From: Flavobacteriales bacterium
Lineage (GTDB): Bacteria; Bacteroidota; Bacteroidia; Flavobacteriales_D; Crocinitomicaceae
DNA: 36,514 bases
Assembly: GCA_947453715.1 (NCBI GenBank)
Contig: CANGHX010000008.1
Span: forward strand, 1-36,514
Direction: 5' to 3'
Made by a program: the position numbers and the translations under genes. Positions 23,762 to 32,792 of the stretch are shown piece after piece. Under the pieces are notes generated by a model. It had not been told where the DNA came from. It was given only the letters and a program-made list of their open reading frames with translations, and did no database searches. How positions within the stretch are numbered: position 1 is the first letter of the stretch; each line of letters begins with the position of its first letter.

Positions 23762-24811
23762 CTAAAATTTCCAATCATAACTGTCAAGCTCAGAAACGCA
23801 AGCTACTAACAAATCAATACTTCCTTGAATGTCATCTTTATTAGCCATTTCAATAACTTGATGTAAATGTCTTGTTGGAATTGAAACTGCTCCGGCAATT
23901 GATCCACCTTCTACCATTCGCTGAATCCCTGCTGTATCAGTTCCTCCAGCAGTTAAAATTTCAGACTGCCATTTGATATTATGTTTCGTTGCTGTTTTTT
24001 TCATAAAATCAACCATTCTGTAATCACAAATTGTTGATGCATCCATAATTTTAATAGCTGTTCCTTCACCCAATTTCGTAATCATCTCGTGCGCAGCAGC
24101 TCCAGGTAAATCAAAAGCAATTGTTGTATCTAATCCAAAACCGAAATCTGGTTTAATTCTTAATGCTGAAACATTCGCTCCACGAATCCCTACTTCTTCT
24201 TGAACTGTGAAAACACCATAAATATCATAAGGAACTTCTTTCCCTTTCAATTGTTTTAATGTCTCTATTAAAATGAAAACTGCTAAACGATTATCTAAAG
24301 ATTTACCATTCACACAATTTCCCATCTCGATAAACTCGCGTTCTCTCGTGATTGGATTTCCTATTTCAATTAATTCTTTTACTTCTTCAGCTGTTAAGCC
24401 TGTATCAATGAAATAATCTGAAAGATTTGCAACTTTATTTCGTTCATCTGGCGTCATCACGTGAATTGGTTTTGATGCCATCACTCCAATAACATCTTCT
24501 TTCCCATGAATAATTACACGCTGAGCCGTTAATGTTTTTGGATCAAATCCACCTAAGGTATGAAAACGAATAAATCCTTTATCATCAATATGTGTAACGA
24601 TGAATCCTATTTCATCCATATGCGCCCCAATCATGACTTTTTTGTCAGATTTTCCTTTTTTAATGGCATAAACATTACCCATATTATCGACTTGAACTTC
24701 ATCTACTAAATCTTTGATTTCTTCAAGTACAACCTCTCTAATACGTTGTTCAAATCCAGATACGCCTGGTGTTGTGCAAATTTTTGATAAAAGCTTAGTA
24801 TTAATAGCCAT
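23762..24811 (-). CDS. M42 family metallo-aminopeptidase/glucanase-like peptidase
   Basis: Cytoplasmic zinc aminopeptidase family (M42; FrvX/YsdC-type), 349 residues. I chose the ATG at 24811 (MAINTKLLSKICTTPGVSGF), which places the conserved SGFE segment as in the family. The longer reading to 24850 adds 13 residues of no family character. Metal ligands and catalytic residues are visible: MIGAHMDEIGFIV, SLDNRLAVF, the EE in TVQEEVGIRGA, FGLDTT and the final RHLHQ. Members form large tetrahedral (TET) particles that degrade peptides. It lies 57 bases after the TPR gene on the same strand. Confidence 0.93.
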   Translation of the reverse strand: MAINTKLLSKICTTPGVSGFEQRIREVVLEEIKDLVDEVQVDNMGNVYAIKKGKSDKKVMIGAHMDEIGFIVTHIDDKGFIRFHTLGGFDPKTLTAQRVIIHGKEDVIGVMASKPIHVMTPDERNKVANLSDYFIDTGLTAEEVKELIEIGNPITREREFIEMGNCVNGKSLDNRLAVFILIETLKQLKGKEVPYDIYGVFTVQEEVGIRGANVSALRIKPDFGFGLDTTIAFDLPGAAAHEMITKLGEGTAIKIMDASTICDYRMVDFMKKTATKHNIKWQSEILTAGGTDTAGIQRMVEGGSIAGAVSIPTRHLHQVIEMANKDDIQGSIDLLVACVSELDSYDWKF

Positions 24812-24867
24812 ATAATTTAGAATTTTTGAAATTGGTTTTTCTCTGTACAATAAATTTGATGAAGCAT

Positions 24868-26700
24868 TTATTCTAAATCATCAACATCTAATTTATCACC
24901 TCTTAATAATCGATAACGTTTTCGTGCATCGACAACATGTAAACTGCCTTTGTAATTGAATAGAATTTTTTTATAGTATTCTGCTGCTTTTTCCTTATCA
25001 TTCAAATGATTTTCATATAAATCACCTAACATAAACAACGCATCATCTGCTAAAATGTCTTCAGAATAATACTTTAATAATTCTTCCAAATAAGGAACCG
25101 CTTCCTGCCATTTACCTTGAGATTCCATTGCTTTTGCTTTTTTCAATAGAATATCATCACTCAAACTATGATAAGCAAACTTTTTTGTTATACTATCAAA
25201 CAAAGCGAATCCTTCTTGAAACTTATGCTGTTCAACTAATAAATCTCCATTTGCGAAAAATTGCATGGCTTCGTAATTACTATCTAAACCGTAATTTTCA
25301 GTAATCAAAAGCGATAAATCCATCGCATCATTTGCAATTAATTTGGTTGTTGACTCTTTTAAAATACTTAATTGTGATTGTGCAAAATCAAATTCTCCAT
25401 CGTAATAAAAAATACGTGCATTTTTAAACTTTGCTTCATGTCCAATCGGTTCAAATTTAAAATCTTTATCAATTTGCATGTAATATAAAGAAGCATCCCA
25501 AATTTCTCCTTTTAAAACTAAAATATCAGCCAATTCCATTTTGATTTCAGCACGCATCATATCTGTCAACGATGGAAATGTCAACGCTTCTTCTAATTGA
25601 ACAATTGCACTGTCCACTTGATTCCCATAATACGCTTCAATGTGACTCAATTCGATAATCAATGGAATACTAAACTTTTTTCTTCCTGGTTTTGATAAGG
25701 CTGTTTTATATTCTTGAATTGTATTTGCAATTTCTTCTGCAGAATAATTACGATTTGTCGTCACTTCTTGATATCTACTGTTCAAGATAGAACCTTCAGC
25801 TTCGTAAAAAAACATATTTTCAGGTCCATATTGCATAACATATTTAAAAGCATTTCTTCCAGCTTCAAATTCTTTGTTTTCGATGCAAATTGTTCCCAAT
25901 TCATACACCATTTTACCTTCACCTCTTATACGTTTGTCTAAGGCTTGAGCTTGAATAATAGCAGCTTTAAAGTTTTTCTTTTGAATAAAAAGCCAAGTTA
26001 AAAGTTCCGAATAGATAATGTCATCTGGATGCTTTTGAATTTTTTCAAGTAATTTTTGTTTTAAAATATCATACTCTGGAGAAATCTCTTTTGTGAAATC
26101 GATTTGTTTAGACAAGATAGATTCTACATTTTCTAGATAATTAGACTGAATTTGAAGTAAATCCAAATATTCATCCACCATCTTCGTGTAATTGTTTTGA
26201 AGGAAATATAATTCACCAAATTGAACATTTAAAGGATAACTTTCTTTGAAAACCTTACGTCCTTTCTCCAATGCTTTTGAAGCATAATCCAATTTATTCT
26301 TTTGCTTCAAGGCGTCATAAACCGAAATCACCATCATGGGATTGGTTTTTATATCATCTATTAAGCCATCATAAATTTTATCAGCTTTTTGATTCTCTTC
26401 TGTTTGCTCATAAAATTCAGCCAACAATACCACTAATTCAATATTTTCAGGTTGAGAAGATATTTGTTTTTTAATCAGTTTTTCAGCTTCTTTTTGATGA
26501 TTGGTTTTTAACAAACATTCATAATAGCGATTAAAGTTGAATCCATTTTGATCTTTCCCGAATATTTTCTCGTAATAACCTAGCGCCTTATCGAATTCAC
26601 CATTTCCATAATAATATTGAGCCAATTGCTGATCAGTTTCACCTTGAGAATAGCTCAAGAATGAAATAAACAAACTAACGACCAATACTAGATTCTTCAT
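24868..26700 (-). CDS. Exported tetratricopeptide repeat protein
   Basis: 610 residues from the ATG at 26700 (MKNLVLVVSLFISFLSYSQG), which gives a clean signal peptide. A start at 26730 would put ten extra residues before it and overlap the upstream gene. The mature protein is a run of helical TPR-type repeats, for example AQYYYGNGEFDKALGYYEKI, LAEFYEQTEENQKADKIYDG and ALFMLGDLYENHLNDKEKAA near the end. TPR arrays act as protein-binding scaffolds. Neighbours: a lipoprotein gene whose stop lies 4 bases upstream, implying an operon. An envelope-complex role is inferred, and the partner may be that lipoprotein. Confidence 0.88.
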   Translation of the reverse strand: MKNLVLVVSLFISFLSYSQGETDQQLAQYYYGNGEFDKALGYYEKIFGKDQNGFNFNRYYECLLKTNHQKEAEKLIKKQISSQPENIELVVLLAEFYEQTEENQKADKIYDGLIDDIKTNPMMVISVYDALKQKNKLDYASKALEKGRKVFKESYPLNVQFGELYFLQNNYTKMVDEYLDLLQIQSNYLENVESILSKQIDFTKEISPEYDILKQKLLEKIQKHPDDIIYSELLTWLFIQKKNFKAAIIQAQALDKRIRGEGKMVYELGTICIENKEFEAGRNAFKYVMQYGPENMFFYEAEGSILNSRYQEVTTNRNYSAEEIANTIQEYKTALSKPGRKKFSIPLIIELSHIEAYYGNQVDSAIVQLEEALTFPSLTDMMRAEIKMELADILVLKGEIWDASLYYMQIDKDFKFEPIGHEAKFKNARIFYYDGEFDFAQSQLSILKESTTKLIANDAMDLSLLITENYGLDSNYEAMQFFANGDLLVEQHKFQEGFALFDSITKKFAYHSLSDDILLKKAKAMESQGKWQEAVPYLEELLKYYSEDILADDALFMLGDLYENHLNDKEKAAEYYKKILFNYKGSLHVVDARKRYRLLRGDKLDVDDLE

Positions 26701-26704
26701 ATTA

Positions 26705-27244
26705 TTAATTCTGTGAAATTGAATTTGCAAATTGTTCTAAATCAATTTTGTGTTTTTCATAAACGGAGATTGCCTCTTCTCTTTTATTCGTGTAAGTTAA
26801 CAATAGATTTTTTAAGTCATTTACTTTTTTGATTTCGACTTCTACATTTTTAGAATAATTAACTCTTTCTCCATTACTACTTGTAATATCATTTTCTAAA
26901 TTATGTAAAACCTTCAATTCATTTTTAAAATCTAAGTGCAACTTTTCATTCATCTCTTTTAACGGACGAAATGAAAACCTTATTTTTTTTAATGCATCTA
27001 ATTTTTTGCCAAGATCCAAATTAATGGTATCTGTTGATTTTAAATTCAACTGAATTCTTTCTTCATTTTGAGCGAAGTCATAACTAATCTCCTCAATTTT
27101 ATCAATTGGATATTCTTCTAAAACAATAGAAAGACTATCGATCGTTTTAGTCATTTTTTCAATTGAACCAAGTTGTCCAGATTTTCCAAAATCGGAACAA
27201 GAATAAAGCACTAAAAAGAAACTAAAATAAATATATTTTAACAT
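26705..27244 (-). CDS. Coiled-coil-rich lipoprotein, uncharacterised
   Basis: 179 residues with a signal peptide ending in a lipobox (FFLVLYSCSDFG), so predicted to be lipid-anchored. The rest is highly charged and helical with heptad-like spacing (IEKMTKTIDSLSIVLEEYPI, NEKLHLDFKNELKVLHNLEN, VNDLKNLLLTYTNKREEAIS). No known family is recognised. Its stop lies 4 bases before the TPR gene start; the serS terminator lies just upstream of its start. The lipoprotein-TPR pairing suggests they form a surface or periplasmic complex (inference). Confidence 0.8.
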   Translation of the reverse strand: MLKYIYFSFFLVLYSCSDFGKSGQLGSIEKMTKTIDSLSIVLEEYPIDKIEEISYDFAQNEERIQLNLKSTDTINLDLGKKLDALKKIRFSFRPLKEMNEKLHLDFKNELKVLHNLENDITSSNGERVNYSKNVEVEIKKVNDLKNLLLTYTNKREEAISVYEKHKIDLEQFANSISQN

Positions 27245-27281
27245 TGAATAAAAATAGTGATTTGATTTTTAATAAAAAAGA

Positions 27282-27304
27282 AAACCGCTCTATTAAAGCG
27301 GTTT
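27282..27304 (-). terminator. Terminator of serS
   Basis: An 8-bp perfect stem (AAACCGCT with AGCGGTTT) closes a 7-nt loop. A-rich sequence to its left gives the U-tract on the minus-strand RNA. It begins 6 bases past the serS stop. Confidence 0.8.
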
Positions 27305-27310
27305 CTTATA

Positions 27311-28582
27311 TTAATTGATGATGTCGAATCCTGTATATTTTCTTAATGCTTCAGGCACAATTACTCCTTCTGGCGTTTGATGATTTTCTAACAATGAAGC
27401 AACAATTCTTGGTAATGCCAAAGCACTTCCATTTAACGTATGACACAATTGCGTTTTCTTATCAGCTGTTTTAAATCTTAATTTCAAACGAGTAGATTGG
27501 AATGTATCAAAACGAGAAACTGAACTTACTTCCAACCATTTTTCTTGAGCTGCTGAATAAACTTCAAAATCATATGTCATAGCAGAAGCAAAACCTGTAT
27601 CACCACCACATAATCTTAAAATTCTATAGTGAAGTCCTAATTTTTCTAACAAACCTTTCACGTGATCAATCATTTCTTCTAACGCTTTCTCAGAATTTGA
27701 AGGATGCTCGATACGAACGATTTCTACTTTATCGAATTGATGTAAACGATTTAATCCACGAACATCTTTTCCATAAGAACCTGCTTCTCTTCTAAAACAA
27801 GGCGTATAACCTGTCATTTTAATAGAGAAATCTTCAGATGGTAAAATCACATCTCTGTAAATATTTGTCAAAGGAACTTCAGCTGTTGGAATTAGATATA
27901 AATCATCTTCATTCACATAATACATTTGTCCTTCTTTATCCGGAAGTTGACCTGTACCATATCCACTTGCTTCATTTACAACTAAAGGTGGAATAAATTC
28001 TTCGTATCCTGCTTTTTCTGCCTCTTCTAAAAAGAATGCGATTAATGCTCTTTGTAATTTTGCTCCTTTACCTTTGTAAATTGGAAAACCAGCTCCAGTG
28101 ATTTTAACACCTAATTCAAAATCAATCAAATCGTATTTTTTAGCTAAATCCCAATGTGGAACTGCTTCAAAATCATAAATTCTTTTTGATCCAACTTCTA
28201 AAACCGTAATGTTATCCAATTCATTTTTACCTGCTGGAACTAATTCATTTGGAACATTCGGTAATTGATATAATAATTGCGTCATTTCAGCATCTAACCC
28301 ATCAACTTTCGTTTTTAAAGTCGATTCTTTTTCTTTTAGATCAGCTGTCTTTGACTTTGCTGCATTTGCTTCTTCTTGTTTACCTTGTTTGAATAAATCA
28401 CCTATTTCTTTTGCGATTTGATTCAATTCTGCCGAAATACCTTCTAATTCAGCTTTTGAAAGTCTCCATTCTTGGTCTACTTCCAATAATTTTGTAATTG
28501 TTGCGGTTGCATCAATATTTCTTTTTTTTAAGCCTTCTAAGACAGCTTCTTTTTCGTTACGAATACGTTGTAATTCGAGCAT
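27311..28582 (-). CDS. serS: Seryl-tRNA synthetase
   Basis: Class II aminoacyl-tRNA synthetase of 423 residues that charges tRNA-Ser. The N-terminal ~110 residues form the long coiled-coil arm that grips the tRNA variable loop (KSTADLKEKESTLKTKVDGL). Catalytic motifs are present: TAEVPLTN, the motif 2 region PCFRREAGSYGKDVRGLNRL followed by HQFDKVE, and motif 3 LNGSALALPRIVASLLENHQ. It follows rplU-rpmA on the same strand with the rpmA terminator between them, so it probably has its own promoter. Confidence 0.97.
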   Translation of the reverse strand: MLELQRIRNEKEAVLEGLKKRNIDATATITKLLEVDQEWRLSKAELEGISAELNQIAKEIGDLFKQGKQEEANAAKSKTADLKEKESTLKTKVDGLDAEMTQLLYQLPNVPNELVPAGKNELDNITVLEVGSKRIYDFEAVPHWDLAKKYDLIDFELGVKITGAGFPIYKGKGAKLQRALIAFFLEEAEKAGYEEFIPPLVVNEASGYGTGQLPDKEGQMYYVNEDDLYLIPTAEVPLTNIYRDVILPSEDFSIKMTGYTPCFRREAGSYGKDVRGLNRLHQFDKVEIVRIEHPSNSEKALEEMIDHVKGLLEKLGLHYRILRLCGGDTGFASAMTYDFEVYSAAQEKWLEVSSVSRFDTFQSTRLKLRFKTADKKTQLCHTLNGSALALPRIVASLLENHQTPEGVIVPEALRKYTGFDIIN

Positions 28583-28650
28583 GATAAAAAGTATTTTTGG
28601 GAACTAAGTTAATTATTATCTTGTTATATCTTTCAAAATTTAAAGCAAAA

Positions 28651-28683
28651 AAAAGCGAGTCAACCATATTGGGACTCGCTTTT
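28651..28683 (-). terminator. Terminator after rpmA
   Basis: An 11-bp perfect stem (AAAAGCGAGTC with GACTCGCTTTT) closes an 11-nt loop, with more A to the left as U-tract on the minus strand. It ends the rplU-rpmA transcript before serS. Confidence 0.9.
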
Positions 28684-28703
28684 AAATTTTATAATGCAAT
28701 CAA

Positions 28704-28973
28704 TTATGCTTCAGCTGTCTCAAATGGAACTACTGATACAAACGAACGATTATCTTTTTTCTTACGGAATTCTACTAAACCATCAGTTAAAGCAAATAAC
28801 GTGTGATCTTTACCGATCCCAACATTAGCTCCTGGGTGATGACTTGTACCTCTTTGACGAACGATAATGTTACCTGCGATAGCAGCTTGTCCACCAAAAA
28901 TTTTAACACCTAATCGTTTGCTTTCAGACTCACGACCATTTTTCGAACTACCGACTCCTTTTTTATGTGCCAT
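28704..28973 (-). CDS. rpmA: 50S ribosomal protein bL27
   Basis: 89 residues, normal length. The sequence begins [20 protein letters not shown] and contains [20 protein letters not shown] and [20 protein letters not shown], all diagnostic of bL27, whose N-terminus reaches the peptidyl-transferase centre. No Firmicutes-style cleavable N-terminal extension is present. It follows rplU by 49 bases in the usual L21-L27 pair. Confidence 0.97.
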   Translation of the reverse strand: MAHKKGVGSSKNGRESESKRLGVKIFGGQAAIAGNIIVRQRGTSHHPGANVGIGKDHTLFALTDGLVEFRKKKDNRSFVSVVPFETAEA

Positions 28974-29022
28974 TGTTTTTCAATTTACCTTCTGATAATA
29001 AATTAGCAGAAGAAGTTCAATA

Positions 29023-29334
29023 TTAAGCTTTAATGTCAGTAATAGTTATCGTAGTAAAACTTTGACGATGACCATTTCTTTTCTTGTAACCTTTACGTCT
29101 CTTTTTACGGAAAACGATTACTTTATCACCTTTAACGTGATCATTTACTTCTGCAGAAACCGAAGCTCCTGATATAGCTGGGGCGCCAACATTGATTTTA
29201 CCACCATTGTCTACTAAAAGAACTCTGTCGAAAGAAACTTTCGCTCCGATTTCTTCTTTTAAACGGTGTACAAAAATCTTTTGATCTTTTTGCACTTTGA
29301 ACTGCTGCCCTGCTATCTCTACAATTGCGTACAT
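29023..29334 (-). CDS. rplU: 50S ribosomal protein bL21
   Basis: 103 residues. Begins [20 protein letters not shown] and contains [20 protein letters not shown] near the end, both typical of bL21, a 23S rRNA-binding protein of the large subunit. It heads the rplU-rpmA operon. An ideal promoter lies 44-74 bases upstream, leaving a leader of about 37 bases, too short for a large autoregulatory structure. Confidence 0.97.
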   Translation of the reverse strand: MYAIVEIAGQQFKVQKDQKIFVHRLKEEIGAKVSFDRVLLVDNGGKINVGAPAISGASVSAEVNDHVKGDKVIVFRKKRRKGYKKRNGHRQSFTTITITDIKA

Positions 29335-29377
29335 ATAGCTTGTTTTAAATTATTTATTTTTCCTATTATAAGGATGG

Positions 29378-29408
29378 CAAAGATAGGAATTAATTTTATA
29401 CTACAAAA
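29378..29408 (-). promoter_or_regulatory. Bacteroidota-type promoter of rplU-rpmA
   Basis: On the minus strand TTTTG (29404-29408) is followed after 18 bases by TATCTTTG (29378-29385), an exact TAnnTTTG -7 match. This is the best promoter seen in the window and fits a highly expressed ribosomal operon. Confidence 0.8.
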
Positions 29409-29445
29409 TGTTATGAACAATTATTTATTGAATTCTTTAAAAAGA

Positions 29446-29473
29446 AAATGCTTGCAGAAAACTACAAGCATTT
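29446..29473 (-). terminator. Terminator of ppa
   Basis: A 9-bp perfect stem (AAATGCTTG with CAAGCATTT) closes a 10-nt loop. The minus-strand RNA continues into a U-rich tail. It begins 18 bases past the ppa stop and lies upstream of the rplU promoter. Confidence 0.78.
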
Positions 29474-29491
29474 AATATTCAATTATAATAA

Positions 29492-30178
29492 TTATTTCAA
29501 TGCAGCTAAAATCTCGTTTACCAAGTTTTCATTTACATTACCATATTTTGCATCGTAATCTTCAGATGAACGTTTAATTACCTCAAACGCTTCTTCTTTT
29601 CCATAAACGTGAGTTACTTCAACATTTTTTGCTCCACCGTCTAAATCTTTATATGTTAAAAAGAAATGTCTTACTCTATCAATAACCATTTTAGGCATTT
29701 CAGAAATATCATTAATATCTCCGTAAGCTTGATCTCCTTTTAAAACAGCAATAATTTTATCATCTGCTTCTCCTCCATCGATCATTCTTAAACCACCGAT
29801 TACTTTTGCTTCACATAAAATATTTCCGTGTAAAAAACCTCTTTCACTTAAAACACAGATATCTAATGGATCATTATCTCCTTCGATATCAGTTCTTCCT
29901 GTTTTCTCATTGCAGAATTCAGCAACTTTCTTATCACATAAAGTTTTAGGAACAAACCCATATAAACATGGCATATTGTTAGACAATTTTTGAGGTCTGT
30001 CTACCATTATATGTCCTGAAGGTTTGTCTATTTCATATTTGATTGTATCAGCAGGAATAATTTCAATGTACGCATTTAAAATTGCTGGACTTTTTTCTCC
30101 AATTTCAATACCATGCCAAGGATGAGATACAAAACGTTTTGCCATTGCATCAACTATTTTCTCTACTGATTCTTTCAT
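29492..30178 (-). CDS. ppa: Inorganic pyrophosphatase (family I, Bacteroidota type)
   Basis: Hydrolyses pyrophosphate to phosphate in the cytoplasm, pulling biosynthetic reactions forward. 228 residues, longer than the ~175 of E. coli Ppa, as in Bacteroidota. Key features: HPWHGIEIGEKSPAILNAYI, the substrate site YEIDKPSGHIMVDRP, the metal-binding EGDNDPLDICVLSE and KGDQAYGDINDISEMP, and VRHFFLTYKDLDGG. A -7-like TACTTTTG (30219-30226) lies upstream, with the nearest TTTG 25 bases further, a little long. Confidence 0.95.
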   Translation of the reverse strand: MKESVEKIVDAMAKRFVSHPWHGIEIGEKSPAILNAYIEIIPADTIKYEIDKPSGHIMVDRPQKLSNNMPCLYGFVPKTLCDKKVAEFCNEKTGRTDIEGDNDPLDICVLSERGFLHGNILCEAKVIGGLRMIDGGEADDKIIAVLKGDQAYGDINDISEMPKMVIDRVRHFFLTYKDLDGGAKNVEVTHVYGKEEAFEVIKRSSEDYDAKYGNVNENLVNEILAALK

Positions 30179-30348
30179 TTTTATGTTTTTAAAAAATTAT
30201 TATTCTTTCTTTGGTCTGCAAAAGTATTATTTTTTATAGAAATTATGTATTCAAACAGAGAATTTGAAGCAAAGAAACAATCAATTCAGTTACTAAAAGG
30301 ATTTAAATTGAGAATTAGTAATTAAATTTGAAATAAAATTATTAGAAT

Positions 30349-30891
30349 ATGGCTATTTTAAGTATCCCTTCAACTGGAGTTCAAATAACAGAGGCTGCAG
30401 AAATAAAATCTTTTTTAAATAAAAGAGGTGTCTATTTTGATCAATGGACATGTGATGTTGTTTTTGAAGATACAGCAACACAAGATGAAATCTTAAAGGC
30501 TTATGAAAAAGATCTAAAACCATTCATGCAACATGGTGGATATTTAGATGCTGATGTAATTTCAATAAATAAGTTGACTGAGAATTATGATGCCATCAGA
30601 GCTAAGTTCTTAGCAGAACATACTCACTCTGAAGATGAAATTCGTTTTTTTGTAGATGGTAAAGGTATTTTCTGGTTTAATTTAGAAAATGAAGACCCAA
30701 TTTTTAATTTATTATGTGAAAAGGGTGATTTAATTTCTGTTCCAACAGGTACAAAACATTGGTTTGATGCTGGAGAAACAAATCCATTCGTTAAAGCAAT
30801 TCGTATTTTTAGCGACACTAAAGGTTGGACACCTGATTATACTGGTTCTAAAATTGAAGAAAACTTTGCTGATTTCGTGAGCCCAAGATAA
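30349..30891 (+). CDS. mtnD: Acireductone dioxygenase (ARD/ARD')
   Basis: Cupin-fold metal dioxygenase of 180 residues acting on acireductone in the methionine salvage pathway; Fe gives the salvage product, Ni the off-pathway product. Metal ligands are visible: EHTHSEDEIRFFVDGKGIFW supplies two His and a Glu, and PTGTKHWFDAG supplies the last His. The C-terminal FSDTKGWTPDYTG is also typical. No other methionine-salvage gene lies in the window, so it may act with genes elsewhere or in another role. It is a single gene, divergent from ppa and convergent with the OmpA gene. Confidence 0.92.
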   Translation: MAILSIPSTGVQITEAAEIKSFLNKRGVYFDQWTCDVVFEDTATQDEILKAYEKDLKPFMQHGGYLDADVISINKLTENYDAIRAKFLAEHTHSEDEIRFFVDGKGIFWFNLENEDPIFNLLCEKGDLISVPTGTKHWFDAGETNPFVKAIRIFSDTKGWTPDYTGSKIEENFADFVSPR

Positions 30892-30918
30892 TACGAAATA
30901 TTCAAACTTTATAAACAC

Positions 30919-30955
30919 AAAAAAGCCTTGGGAACATAATTCTCAAGGCTTTTTT
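30919..30955. terminator. Bidirectional terminator between mtnD and the OmpA/LysM gene
   Basis: A 12-bp perfect stem (AAAAAAGCCTTG with CAAGGCTTTTTT) closes an inner region that can extend the pairing through a G-T pair. The A and T runs give U-tracts in both directions. Confidence 0.9.
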
Positions 30956-30972
30956 AGTAATTCTATATTTGA

Positions 30973-32778
30973 TTATTTAACCAATAATTTTTGTCCTACT
31001 TTAACTTCATTATTAGTCAATCCATTCAATCTTTTTAAAGTTTCAATTGGAATACCTGTATGTTTATGAACTCTAAATAATGTTTCTCCTGGTTGAACAA
31101 TGTAAAAACCTGCTTGTAAATCTGCTTTTTGTTGAGCTGTCAATGGCTTCATTGGAGCAGCAACGAAAGTAGAAGTCGACCCAACAGATTCTGTTAGATT
31201 TTTCAATTTCGGATTTTTCTTGTAATCAACAATTTTTGGAGTAATGTTATCAGATTTAGGAATTTTAGTTGGATCATTTGATAAAATGATAAATTCTGTT
31301 CTTCTGTTTAATTGGTGTTGATCTTCTGGACAACTAGAAACAACTGGACCTTCACATGGACAGTTTACTTTTAGTTTAGATTCACCATAACCTTTTCCGT
31401 AAATTCTATTTGGATTTTTAATTCTTGCTTTGATATAAGCAGCAGAAGAAGCAGCTCTATTTTGTGATAAACGTAAGTTAAACGCTGCAGCACTTCTACA
31501 ATCCGTATGTGAACCTAATTCAACAACAATATTTGGATGTTCATTCATAAATGCAACAATACGATCCAATTCAGATGCAGCATCCGGACGAATTGACCAA
31601 CCTCCCAAATCAAAATATACAATCACCTCCGGATTTAACATTGCTGCGATATTATCACCCGCTTTGATCTCTGGTTCATTAATAGTTACTGTTACCTCTT
31701 TTGTTTGATTAAAGGCATCTGTAACAATTACAGTGTAATCACCTTTTTCCAAACCTTCAACATCTTCTGTTGTTGCTCCATTTGACCATTTAAACGTATA
31801 TGGCGCCACACCTTCAGAAGGAGTTAAATCGATTTTACCATCTCTTCCTTGAAAAATAGTCACATCTTTCCCTACAGCACTTGCTAATAATGGAGGTGTT
31901 GGAATTTTATGTGCGTAATAAATATCATCTTTTGCTGTTTCAGCTCTATTGCTAGACCAGAATAATTGATTCCCAGACATGCTAAAATAAGCATCAAATT
32001 TTGGTGAATTTACTTTAGCTCCTAAGTTTTTTGGAGTTGACCAATTAGTCCAAGTATCATCTAATCGCACAGAAAAGAAAATATCTGCATCACCTAAACC
32101 ACCTAAACCATTACTTGAGAAAAATAATGTATCAGTCCCTTTTGATAAAAAAGGAGATATTTCAAATCCAGTCGTATTAATAGTTGCCCCTAAATGAATC
32201 GGTGTCCCCCACGCTTGACCTTCTTTTTTACTTACATATAAATCCTCTTCTCCTAATGAAGTTGGTCCTTTGTATGAGATAATCATGAATGTTTCAGCTT
32301 CATTGACATGAAAACCGTAAAAATCACCTTCGATATCTAACGTAGGAATTGTTACGTGTTCAGGAATTGACCAAAATTTTCCTTTTTTAGTAGCTTTTGC
32401 ACAACCTTTCATTAAATCCTTTTTCCCTTCGTATGCTTCTAACAAGTAGATTGTATTTCCATCTGCACTAATTCCGAAAATTGAATTTTTGAATTTGTTG
32501 TTTATACCTGGTACTTTTTCACATTTACCGTAATTCCCAGCTTCATCCTTTTTACTATACCAAATATCTTGATCGTTTTCCTTTCCTGTATTTGCTGGAT
32601 CAAACGAACGAGTAAAATAAAGGATAGAACTGTCTTTCGAGAAAATAGGCATACTTTCATCTGCACCAGTATTTACATCACCTTTTAATAATTGTGGTTC
32701 TGTAATGTCATAAAATTGAGCATTTGCACCAATGCTTACGATTAAAATATAAGCTAATAGTAATAGTTGTTTTTTCAT
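30973..32778 (-). CDS. OmpA family protein with PD40-like repeats, SprB-like repeat and C-terminal LysM
   Basis: 601-residue exported outer-membrane-associated protein. Signal peptide (LLLLAYILIVSIGANAQ). Residues ~25-290 contain WD40/PD40-like beta-propeller repeats (DSSILYFTRSFDPANTGKEN, GTDTLFFSSNGLGGLGDADI). A SprB-repeat-like segment follows (YTFKWSNGATTEDVEGLEKG). The OmpA domain (~380-500) shows VIVYFDLGGWSIRPDAASEL and VELGSHTDCR with the NRRTEFIIL end; it should bind peptidoglycan. A LysM motif (~556-600, YIVQPGETLFRVHKHTG) ends the protein, so two separate wall-binding modules are fused. It is last in the adhesin-SprF-OmpA operon, 14 bases after the PorP/SprF stop-to-start gap. Role: anchoring the surface complex to the wall (inference). 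Confidence 0.92.
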   Translation of the reverse strand: MKKQLLLLAYILIVSIGANAQFYDITEPQLLKGDVNTGADESMPIFSKDSSILYFTRSFDPANTGKENDQDIWYSKKDEAGNYGKCEKVPGINNKFKNSIFGISADGNTIYLLEAYEGKKDLMKGCAKATKKGKFWSIPEHVTIPTLDIEGDFYGFHVNEAETFMIISYKGPTSLGEEDLYVSKKEGQAWGTPIHLGATINTTGFEISPFLSKGTDTLFFSSNGLGGLGDADIFFSVRLDDTWTNWSTPKNLGAKVNSPKFDAYFSMSGNQLFWSSNRAETAKDDIYYAHKIPTPPLLASAVGKDVTIFQGRDGKIDLTPSEGVAPYTFKWSNGATTEDVEGLEKGDYTVIVTDAFNQTKEVTVTINEPEIKAGDNIAAMLNPEVIVYFDLGGWSIRPDAASELDRIVAFMNEHPNIVVELGSHTDCRSAAAFNLRLSQNRAASSAAYIKARIKNPNRIYGKGYGESKLKVNCPCEGPVVSSCPEDQHQLNRRTEFIILSNDPTKIPKSDNITPKIVDYKKNPKLKNLTESVGSTSTFVAAPMKPLTAQQKADLQAGFYIVQPGETLFRVHKHTGIPIETLKRLNGLTNNEVKVGQKLLVK

Positions 32779-32792
32779 AATCTACGTAATTC

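Noticed and set aside
29335-29377. Ribosomal protein leader/riboswitch before rplU
   Set aside because: The predicted leader is about 37 bases of A/T-rich sequence with no stable hairpin visible.
30323-30330. TAAATTTG as promoter of mtnD
   Set aside because: The nearest upstream TTG is only 12 bases away, too close for a -33 element.
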